A stretch of 64,000 bases of DNA, taken from positions 4,850,501 through 4,914,500 of the forward strand of contig NC_066267.1 of the NCBI RefSeq assembly GCF_905404315.1. The letters run 5' to 3'. Below are positions 11,201 through 23,200 of this stretch, in pieces (within the stretch, counting starts at the first letter, position 1; every line of letters begins with the position of its first letter). The stretch comes from Leptidea sinapis. Its lineage: Eukaryota; Arthropoda; Insecta; Lepidoptera; Pieridae. The notes beneath the pieces are model-generated. The model worked only from the letters and a program-made list of their open reading frames with translations. It did no database searches and had not been told where the DNA came from. The translations under genes and the position numbers were made by a program.

Positions 11201-14200
11201 ATGTACAATGTCTGCAAAGTTAAGCAAAAAAAACTATAACTTTTTTATCAACATTATATACAAAAATATCCAAATTAATGTTTTTTTTTACAGAATCAGC
11301 GCCATCTACATTTAGTTTACTTGTTAAACTTTGTTAGGCTTCATTACGGTTCGTCTGTGGTACTCACCAGCGTCGCCAACAGCCTCCTCAGGTGTGGCGG
11401 CGGCAACAATCTGCCGTCGGCATCTTGTAGGGCGTCTGCCTGTGCCGCGACTCGTCGCGCGATGGACAGCGCGTTAGATACCCTTCCCGACCCACTCTCG
11501 CTTATACAAGACAGCTTTACCTAACAAGAAATTATATTACAACCAAATCGATGTTTGTAGGTACAAAAATTCTGGACGATTTGTGATTTTCATCCACGTT
11601 TCCATAGTTGAACTCTCTGACGCCTTAACCCAACGGGTTGACCGCTATAGGCATCGTCCATAAATTTTAATAAAATATTATATTTTCATAGTGGGTATCC
11701 TCATCAGCCCGAAGACGTCCACTGCTGGACTTTGTCAAGTTAAACAATTTCAATATCAAATAGTTCAATTAGATTAGTTTAAGTTGTGACATCTGTCGAG
11801 TGTCCCGAGACGCACACGTTTTTTTTGAATTGATGACGCGAATTAACGGTTTCTGGGTGGAAACGAATCATAAAAATAAATTTTGGGAGAACTACTTACA
11901 TGTTTGACAACGGTGTTAATATCATCCAACAGGCTTAGGAGATTCGTCGCTTCAGCCGATGGCAGGGAACGGCCTATGTTGCCAGCTTGAGCTTTCTGTT
12001 GTTGTTTCTCGTCCCAGGTCCTGAAACGAATCAATAATTTATGTCAATTACATAATGTACATGACATGTCAATAAATTTTCTTCGGAAGGCATTGCATTG
12101 TTCTTTTTAAAAGGCTTGCATTAAACTGTGGACGTTACAAATGGAAATAGAACAGAAACATATGAAATTCTTACACTAAAAAATTTTCTACTAAAACTTT
12201 ACAATTTCACGATACTTAAACTGTAACTTTAACTCTCAATGTTTCTGTAACCCAACACCAGTTCTTCCTACGTTCTCATTTAACTAGCTTAAATTTTAGG
12301 GTTCCACACCTCAAACTTTTCTTTACACTTAGGACTTTTCTGTAGACCTATATAAGAAACACAATTCCACCATACATTATTTTGTTATATCTCAAAAGGT
12401 TTAGACAGCGCTTTCTTTAGAAGCTCCCAGACGGCTTATTTTTTTGTAGTTTTAGAGTTTATCGCGAATAGACAGACAGACAGACGTGGCGTAGGCCTTT
12501 GTTTTATAATATGTAGTGATAGGTACAGACATTTTTATATGGAATTTGTGTAGTGAGTAAACAATAATTTTATGTTTTGTTCAGATATTGTAGTGTCGTA
12601 TTTCATTATGTGGGTATCCTAATATATATAAATCTCGTGTCACAATGTTTGTCCTCAATGGACTCCTAAACTAATGAACAGATTTTAATGGGGATTACTT
12701 CATGGAGTGCAGTTTGGTCCAACTTGAGAGATAGGATAGTTTTTATTTCGATTTGGGACCCATAATTATATTTATTTTCAATATTTGTTTTGTATGGACA
12801 TATTTTCTATGAGAGAATTTAGTGACGCACGGTTTGACTGTTCCGCTGTGAAACAATTTCATTATAACAACGGAGCATTTTTTACGAAATAATTCTTGAT
12901 GTTTTGAAATATTATTGGCAAATTCCTATAAAACAGTATTTTTTTTATTATCTACAGAACAACGTCTGTCGGGGCAGCTAGTAAATTATATATATATCGG
13001 CGCAAATACTACAACACACCTATTATAAAAACGAGAATAATTCAGTTTAATTTATTTTAGTTAAAATTAGTTCATAATTTATCCTTCAATTACATTGTGA
13101 TGTGAAATTATTGTAAAAACAACACGTGGAGTAGCACGTGCACCGGGTCCTATAAATACAGCCGCACGGTCGACACTTGGGTCAGTCGTGCTCGGGCTGT
13201 CATACGGTACGGACCTCTCTCGGACGTCGTAACGCTGCCTGTTGAATAAACGAAAGTAATAAAATACCTACTCGTGTAGTTTTCTTTAGAAGAACCAATG
13301 AGTGATCTTCAGCGAGATAGCAATTGTGATGTCAACAGTAATGACATCACACCTTTTAAAAACAATACAGAGGTTCTTTCCTCGTCATATAATATATACA
13401 TATATCCAAATTAACATTTGGATATATGTTAGACCGTAAGATACAAGTGGAATTGTTACCACGTCAATATAACATAATAACTACATACTAAGATGTATCT
13501 TTTCTTGTGAGGTAAAAAGAAAGAAGAAGGAAAGTTGAAACAGTCGTCATTTTAGCCATGAGAGGGCGAACAGACACGAGGTTCACCTAAAACATTTACA
13601 GTACTAGTGGTCTTCACAGATGTGACCGAAAGTATCTAGAAAAGCATACCTCAGGCTGGTTTCCAAGGCCCTGGAACGGCACAGCATTTGCGCGCGGTTC
13701 TTGTGTATGATCCGCACGCACCCTGGAGGCTGCAGCCACGCCTCACCGTCCACCTGTACGGGCACGCCTTCGTCTCCTAGGATGTTGATCTGAACGGCTC
13801 TGCATTGGGCTATGCGATGCTTCTGCAGGTTTATTAGCCGAGACGCTGCCATTTGGGCCGAGCCAAAGACAGCAACGACCTGAAAATATTAAATGGCTAG
13901 TCAAATATCGACGTGTTTTTTTTCATAAATGACTTTTAAGGTATCTATTGTCAGACATAAATGCGAACCGAACCAAAGTGAAAGCTCCATGCTTTCACTT
14001 TGGTTCGGTTGCGAATGCGAAGCGAAGCGGAGACGTCCAACTACAAAGTACGCACAGCAAACCAAATGCGAAGCGTTGCGGGACGCCACTCGTGTCAAAG
14101 TTTTGTAAATAAACACAATCATCGCGCTTCGCTCTTGTTTCACGTCTCGCATTCGCTCTGTTTGACGTCACTGTCGCGCATTCAAAGCCAGCTAATACAA

Positions 14201-17200
14201 CTATCTCGCTCAAGCCTCGCTTCGCGCGACACGCCTTTCGGTTCGCCACGTATTCGGCTCGCTTTTGCTTTTCTACGTGACAAACGATAACCATACATAA
14301 CAGAACGAAAACGCTTCGCCACGCTTTCAATTCGCTGTCTGTTTGACAATAGCTTTAGTGTACAGTATTTGACGCATTCCTAATACCTATATATTCGCAA
14401 TGCAAACAATTCAGTCAACCAAAATAAGGTGAGCGGGTGCAGGGTACTGAATGCTCATTGGTCAGGTCAATATCGTACACAATAGCTTCCGAAGCATTTA
14501 TATAAGATCTGTGTTCCTAATGTGATATCAGAAATTGTTCGCCTTCTATTAGACAACTACGGGGTAATAAGTTTGATCATTTGACTTAAACATTATTATT
14601 ATTTTAAATGCGAACTATTCATCGCTACCACCACCATACTATTAAGTTTTTTTTTAATAAAAAGGCGTTGACATTATTTTCATAAAATGGATTGCTTCAA
14701 CAATAAAATATTAGACAATATACTAGGAATCTTTGAGCACAAATTCAAGAAATATATTAAAGCTTCTTTGACAAACAAGGCTCTATTAAGTAGGCTAAGT
14801 TTTTTATGAGTTCTTTTCCCCACATCGAAGCCCCTTTGCGATGTAATGTGATTGTCACTTCCTATGTCAAATAAATATATTTCTATTGCTATTTAGAATT
14901 CTATTTGATGTAAATCACAGCATTACTACCCCTTCGGAAGTTAATGGTGCTCTGGGAGAGAAAAAACGGCGCAAGAAACTCTCCTAAAACTATTTACAAA
15001 AGTCAAATATTATCTTTATATAAATCACAAATATATGATTTGGATATCACCCAATATACCTCTAATATGCGATCATCAAATGACGGCGCTAGGAAGATGT
15101 CATCACCTCTCGTACCGCCCCAGAAGTTGGTCCCTCCCATAAATGATGAAATGTTCAGTACGACGATACCCTGAAGTTCTGGTAGAGGAATTCTCTGTCC
15201 ATCACATTCTAATTGTACTCTCTGGCCGAGATGCCTAAAACAATATATCATTTTATGGTAATATTTTAGCTCTTAACATTCCTACTATAACAAGTCACAA
15301 TCCATTGACTCAATTAAAATTCATATATCATTAATTAAAAATAGGATTCTGAATCAATTATTGAATGTCAATAACTGCCATCCGGTAAAAAAGCGTGTAA
15401 TATCTCGCCCGTCAAAGACTAACTAACTCGACTTAACCGAGTAGTTGGCATAACATTATGATAAGCAAAGTTTGCAGAATATTCCCTAATATTCATAGAC
15501 TTACATTACATTATCAAGAATATGTTGAGAGGCAACAGTAAAAACTTTAATTTAATTTTTTTTCTCTTAATGATTCCTTAGCACCTAGTTTAGAAATACC
15601 GTGAATAGCCTGTTCGTATAGTTAAAATTTTGTTTTGTCTCGAATATGTGATGTAAGTTGTAACTTAAAGTCTCACTCGATTTTTCCACACCTAATCTTT
15701 TAGATATAAGGGGCTGAGGTTAGGCGCGCTACCGTAAGCACGGGGCACAATAGATGCTAGGATTTAAGTGTATTTTAATATCCAAATTATAACAATAAAA
15801 AAAATAGGTCTCACCTATAGGTTCTATTGACCCATTCCTTTGATCCAAGAACTCCATACCACATATAGTTCCTCGCCCTAGACCTACACTTCTCAGGATG
15901 TTCCTCCCTCTTGTTATGAAAATCCAAGGTTATCTTCGCATCAATACCGATGCCGAAATAATTATTCATCACAGCCCTTTCATAGAATCCTTCCAAGAGT
16001 GTTTCATCTGGGTCCATGAGTGGGCTGACGGCCGCACATAAAGCGTCGGCGTTTGCGAGAAGACATTGGCTGATGAATCCTTGTGTGACGTGTGGCCACG
16101 CGGGCAATTGGACGAGGGGATTGATTATTGGCAGCTTTTTGATCTTATCGCTTGATTCAGATTTAGTCGTAGACCCGAACATGCCGCCCTCACCCCATAT
16201 TGATGACACGGACGACGTCAGTCTGCTTGAAAATATAATTTACGGTTATTGCAGCATTTTTAAACATAACCAGCAAACGATTCAACTTTTATACACACAT
16301 ACTCACACTCTCGCCTTTTTCCCGACGACATAGTCGGAGACAACAGAACGCCCCTTGCTTCTATCCTTACAAATGTCACGCTTCCTCTACATTCATTACT
16401 CTTTTCATACATGCTCGCAGGTTCCAATTAAAATTTTATTTACAAGAAAAATTTTATCACATACACCAAAAGACGCATCTATTCTATTTAGTCATGAATT
16501 TAATGATAATGTGCATGAATGTAATTGTCTTAAATAGTGTGGTTGCAGAATACCTATAGATTTTCTAGTTACTACACACATTATTAATATTTGTGTTTAA
16601 GAAATACACAAATAAGAAACAGCTTCCTTAATACAGTGGCTATACGTGGATTTAGTGTTAGCTTTTATGTATTTCATGTATAAATACTTACTTATCTGGT
16701 TCCCCAGGCTTGAATAGGCTGCCGCAAGAGATACGCCGCGAAGCAGCTGGGGAGCAGCTCAAAAATTGACCGTACTCAGAATCGCATCCCAGTAGTTTCG
16801 GATTGTCAGATTGTCTGCGTTCCCTGGCACTTATTATACTTGGTTCAGGTGAATGCACGCTCAGTGTATCTGTGCCATGGTCGAATATGTCACTGAGTAC
16901 TGATGCCATTCGACTAGTGCTCCTTATGCTTTTCTTTTCATCGCTATGAGACGGCGAAGGTGGTTCCACAACTACATTTATTTGTGGAAACACCAGTGTT
17001 TGTTCTTTGTTACCAATCATGTTTTCATTTATTACTGTATTTGGGCTAAGTTCTGTACTCGGAGATAAAGGAGTATCTTCGCCCTTAAAAAACTCTTCAG
17101 TCGTAGATCGAGGAAGTAAATGTTTTACAGTAGTGTCGTCAACCACGCGTTTCTTTAAACTTTTTCTAAGGTGCTTTCTGAATGACTTTCTCGCTATATC

Positions 17201-20200
17201 GCTTCCCTCCTCAAATTGTGCAAGACTACAATATTTAACTTGTTCATCGGCTTTAGCTGCATTTTCTAAATAAAATACTCTGTTTTCAAATCCAAACTTT
17301 TCCACGTCGGTATCAACAGGCTTTTTACTTTTAGATATGTATTTAAATTTAGCCTCATTCGTTTTTTCAATACTTGGGTTTCGACTATCCATTGGTATAT
17401 CCGAAACCGTATCTGATGTAAACAGGGTTGTGTCATCAGTGTACGTCTCGTTTTCCCCATTCTTCCCCATCATGGCTAGAAGAACATCCTGTCCGAGCAT
17501 TGAACTTATGTCATCCATTATAGATTCACCGTGTATAGTCTCTGAGTTCATATAAGTAGTTTCTGAAACTTCAGGCGAATCTATGTGACCAATACACCCA
17601 TCGTCAATATCGTCCGGTTTTGAGTCAATTATCTCTGATACTAAACTAAAGTCATCACTTATATTGGACCCTTCGGAACTGGTCGCATCTATTTCCAAAT
17701 CAACGCTAGAGAGTTTCCTCTCCGGAGTAAATTCGCCACTAGCTGACGCCGCTCTGTGAGACATTTCAAAGTGAACTTCATCCGTGTACGGTTTGTCAAT
17801 GTCTATTATAGTCAATTGGTCCGATTCATAAGTTTCTCCCTGTACCGACGAATCTCTCTTATTACTATCATCTGACACAACTAAATTAGGTATAGTTAGA
17901 CTACAGCTATTATAAGTTCCGCTCGTGGGTTCTACGTCTGGCCTAAACAAGTTTCTGCACGAGCTAGTATCACAGGAGGACAGGTTTGAGAGTGAAAGGC
18001 GATCTTGAGGCGATGCTGAAGTAGATTTCCTTCGGTCGCTTTTCTCCACCCCCAAGTTATACGCTGGTTCCGTTGAGTTAGTACTTATTAACTTAACTAT
18101 ATCTTCATCTACGTCTGGAATGCTGAAAATAAACAAAATTTGCTACTGTGGCGTCTAAATTTCAGTTAATTAAAATAAATTTAATTAATACAAATTTAAC
18201 TCTTACTTGGATAACTTAAAGTTACTTAATACTTTCAGCGTACTTTTTATTGAGATTTGATATTTTCTCACCATCATTGAATTAAGAAATATTATGGAAA
18301 GATATAAATTTTACTTTTCAGGCTGCATAGAGGCTGCAGAAACGGCACTTGCTGCTGAAGATCGGCGGCTGTCAGCGAAGGCACGTGGAACAGGTAGTGC
18401 TGACATCTCCAACTCAGGCGCAGCAGCTACGTCTTTTGACTCTGGCTCTCCGCATATTTCACCCTGTATTCGTATATTTATTTAGAATAAAGTATATCAC
18501 ATAAACAGAGTCTTTCCCGAAACCCTTAAAATGAAATATTCTATTCATAAAATAGCTTTGTGGTTGGGGAAGGGTAAAGGGCCCCTTACAACTTTATAAC
18601 AAATTTATGTGCTATGTTAATTATTCATTGCCAGACTTAAAACTATCAAGTATAGATAAGTTTTAATAAAATATCTTTATGACAGGCTAAATCAATCGCT
18701 CGGCGATGAGTGAGACGTCACCTCATTATGTGTCACCTACATATACCATATACCGCGGAGGGTGTTCCGAAGAGAAGATTTACAATCTGGAGGTATCGTG
18801 TTCCTTTAGACTTGAGCACGGCTTTCAAGAAACCAACAACTGCAGAATTCTTACGTGCTGTGTCCAGGACGATTCGACAAAAAATGCGGACACAGCTCAC
18901 TACATCCTGTGATTCTTCTGGTGTTGGAATAGATTGTATTTGCCTTGATCACTTACCACCAGATGACATGAGCGATCCTTTATCCTCCTACTCCATAAAA
19001 AACCATAAAATTTAAAATTAATTACCACAAAAATAAACGTACAAATTGTAATATGCATTTACTCATAACCAGACTAACACTATAATATTAATAATATGCA
19101 TTTATTTTATTTATTTAATTATTAACTTTGGTGACTTTGGTTTGAAAAATATCGCCGACATAGCCCAAATGATTCCGGAACTGAAGTGGCAGTGGGTAGG
19201 GCACGTAGGTCGACGGACAGATGGCCGTTGGGGCAGTAAAGTCCTCGAATGCGTCCACGTACCGAAATACGCAGTGTTGGTAGCACCCCCACAAGTTGGG
19301 CCGACGATCTGGTCAAGATCGCCGATATAGGTTGGATGAGGGCAGCGCAAAACTGATTATCGTGGAGATCTTTGGGGGAGGGCTTTGTGCAGAAGTGGAC
19401 GTCTTCCGGCTGATGATTATTATTAAGTTTACTATGAAGAAGCAGGCAGTCGGCGTCAGGCTCTAGAGGAGTGTTACCTGCGGGTAAATCACCGACAGAG
19501 TCCGCACAAGCGTTCTGAGCGCGCGGCGCACGCTGTCTGCGCGCCCGGCCAGTGCGCATGCGCGACCCGCCGCTGCTAAGTTCAACTGCTCCTATACACG
19601 CACAAGTTAGCACAAAGCATGCTCCACTCTTTTTATAGGTGACTGGTCAGTATTTTAAAAATGATTTAACTTTTAAATAAAACACTTTTAAAGGATTAAA
19701 ATGCGGATTAACTGTATTTACATTAGATTTTTGCGTAAAAGTTACATTTTCATTTTAGTTAACCCGACGTTTCAAGACCTTTCCAGATCTCGTTTTCAGG
19801 GGGACTGCTATGATTTAACTTCTCTGAATAGAGAGGCTATTAAAATGCAGTTTTTTTTACACGCTTTTTATTAGCTTCACCTGTATGTATGTTTGTTTGT
19901 AACCGACTCATTTGGGCGCGATTTATGACCCACTTTAAACGGTCAGATTTCATTGACCGTTTTTTCATTTTGCAAAATAAGATTTTTGTTAATTTATATA
20001 ACTAATATCTATCGTCGATAAAGCAAGAATTGATTTTAATTTTAAATTTCAACCATTATCTTTAACCGATTTATCTAATATTAGTTAAAAAAAAAAAAAT
20101 TCAAGAATGCGAATAATAGTTTAAAAAAAATAAAAAGGTTTGGTTTATCTATAGTAGGAAATATTTTCTATGTTTTCGTTCGTCTTTCTATAAAAAGCGT

Positions 20201-23200
20201 GCTTTTTAGTTTTTTTAACTACTATTTATTGTTATAGCAATAACAACAAAATATTTTTTGTACTTTTATTTACGCGGATAAGGAAAAAAGTAATCCTGCT
20301 TACGTATGCTCTACGGATTCCATTAACGAAACTTGAATAAAACGGATTATCTGAACTTCTATACTGTCCTTGGTAAAAGTTTACACCTCGTAAAGTAAGT
20401 TCTGCATACTAAACATTTCGTATTTATATTTTTCTCGAACTTATTATTTAGGTCAAACAGATCAAATATTTACTCTAAGTTTGATTTGTACATAGCTGTA
20501 TCTATAATTATATTGATACTAGTCTGTTGGGTGGCAAAAGAGACGGATCTTTTTTTTTATGGAATAGGAGGACAAACGAGCGTACGAGTCACCTGGTGTT
20601 AAGTGATCACCGCCGCCCACACTCTCTTGCAATACCAGAGGAATCACAAGAGCGTTGCCGGCCTTTAAGGAAGGTGTACGCGCTTTTCTTGAAGGTACCC
20701 ATGTCGTATCGTCCCGGAAACACCGCACAAGGAAGCTCATTTCATAGCTTCATAGTATGAGGAAGAAAGCTCCTTGAAAACCGCACTGTGGAGGACCGCC
20801 ACACATCCAGATGGTGGGGATGATATCGTAACTTGTGGCGTGTCGTGCGAAGGTGAAATTCGGCGGCAGGAATCAGGTTGAACAGCTTTCGGAACACTCC
20901 CCGTGATAAATGCGGTAGAAGACACACAATGAAGCGACGTCTCTACGCAACGCCAAGTGATCCAGCCGTTCACAGAGCGCTAAGTCCCCGACAATTCGAG
21001 CTGCTCTGCGTTGCACGCGGTCAAATGGATCGAGCTGATACTGGGGTGCGCCAGACCAGAGATGACAGCAGTACTCCATGTGAGGCCGGACCTGCGCTTT
21101 GTGGAGCGCTAGAATGTGGACCGGCTTGAAGTATTGCCGTGCTCTATTTATGACGCCCAGTTTCTTCGAAGCCAATTTGGCTTCCAGATGGCCACGGAAT
21201 TGGCAATCGCTCGAGATTTCGAGCCCCGTATTCCGATACTAGGCGAGGCTTTAAGGGAAGTGTTCTCGAAGAGCGGTGATACGGCAAATGGGGTTTTTTT
21301 AGTGGTAAACGCGCAAACTTCAGTCTTCTGGGGGTTAAATTGGACAAGGTTCAACTTACCCCATTCCGTGACCTTCTCGAGGGAGGACTCGATAGAAGAC
21401 ACAAGTTTCTCCCGGCACTGGTCGACGTTTTCCCGAGAGAGACCTGCATGGCCCGTGTATACTGCATCCCCAGTGCTGTCCTCTGCATAGCAATGTATGT
21501 TGGCGGTGTCCAACATATCATTGATATGCAGAAGAAACAGCGTGGGAGATAGCACACAGCCTTTGGGCACTCCAGCGTCCACGGGCTTAGGATTCGAGCA
21601 ATAACCGTTGACAACGACCTGTATGCTGCGCCCAGTGAGGAAGCTGGAGGTCCACTTGCATAAGCTCTCGGAAAGCCCAAATAATGAAAGGTTTGCGAGG
21701 CCTTGTGCCATACACGATCAAAGGCCTTCGCTATATCCAGGCTAACTGCCAGGCCTTCCCCCTTGCTTTCAATAGCCGCCGCCCATCTATGTGTTAGGTA
21801 TACCAGAAGATCGCCAGTCGACCGACCATGGCGAAAGCCGTACTGCCGGTCGTTGATCAACTGGTGACCCTCAAGGTATACCAAGAGCTGGCGGTGAATT
21901 ATGCTCTCCATGATTTTGGAGAGTAGGGAGGTAATAGCAATAGGCCTGTAGTTTGCCGGATCCGAACTGTCTCCTTTTTTTGGGATCGGATGGACAAGGG
22001 CTGACTTCCATGAATCAGGGACTACGCCTTTTGAATAAGAGTGCCGGAATAAACGCGTTAGCACCGACGTCAACTCAGGGGCACACGTTCTAAGCACGAT
22101 TGGGGAAATACCATCCGGCCCGCTCGACTTCCTGACGTCCAACGAAAACAGAGCTCGCCTAACAGTTTTCTGTCGGAACTGTACTTCAGGCATGGAGCTC
22201 TGACACCGCGGGATGGGCGGCGGTGTTTTTCCGTTGTCGTCAAGAGTCGAGTTGGAGGCAAAAAGAGTGCACAGGAGATCGGCTTTCTATTTTGCCGTAT
22301 GGGCCAGGGTGTCATTCCTCATGTGCAACGGCGGCTGGTTGAAGTTACCAAGAGCATCTTTCGACAACGACCAGAACTTGCGTGTTCCGGTCGGGTAACT
22401 GGAAAGTTGCTCGCCAATTTTGACGACGTGCTTCATTTTCGCACGGGCGATTTGCCGCTTCAAAAATCTGGAGGCACGGTTATATTTCCTCTTCAGAACT
22501 TTGCAGTTCTTTCGGATCTCCTAATGGTCTGCCGTAGCACTGTAGCGCGTAGCATTATCACTCACGTAGCAATAGTAGTCAACTAAATGCTAGGCACATA
22601 TTGCTTTTCATCTCAGCGGATACTCTATAGGGAGTGCCGCTTGCGCCTCTCTCTCCCCAAGAGAAGGTCGCCTTCGCTGAAGGCTTAGGGCACCTACCCA
22701 AAGCCAACATCAGGTGGTGTTAAGTGGGTAGGCACCTAGGTTTTACGTGAGTCCCACATAAACAACGCAGACTTAGGCTGCGTTGGTTATGTGGCCCTTT
22801 CCTTTTGTTTGGGTGCAAAAAAAATATTGCTTTATTATGTCCGTAATGCAATCTGAAGTTTTTATAAGATGTGTGCTATGGAAGTAAAATTGTTCGTTAC
22901 GGCTCACGTAAGTCGCTAATATTATTCAATTTATTTTTTGAAATTATTAAACAGGAACCAGCAATAAAATACCAATTATGTTTGATTCGAATTCATATTT
23001 GTATAAATAGTTACAATAATTTTATTTATTCAGTGAGTTCTATTTTCCACAATAAGAATGCTTACATATTGTCAAATACTTGACATACGTATGCATCTCA
23101 TAGTAAGTTTAAATCATATTGATAATATTGCCCTGTGTAAATAATACGTTAAACAAAATTTGAATTATCAAACACGTGGTTCTTTTCACGGGTTTTCACT

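Noticed and set aside
14000..14330. Overlapping open frames of 96-111 codons on both strands
   Set aside because: They arise from the GC-rich repeated words of a fold-back MITE.
18301..18321. Perfect-looking plus-strand splice acceptor (TTTTACTTTTCAG)
   Set aside because: The exon is on the minus strand, where the same bases carry the donor GTAAAA; nothing on the plus strand supports an exon.
19122..19613. Minus-strand frame of 163 codons over the short linker exon
   Set aside because: The DGK exon there uses a different frame, fixed by both splice junctions; the long frame runs through an RTE-like repeat.
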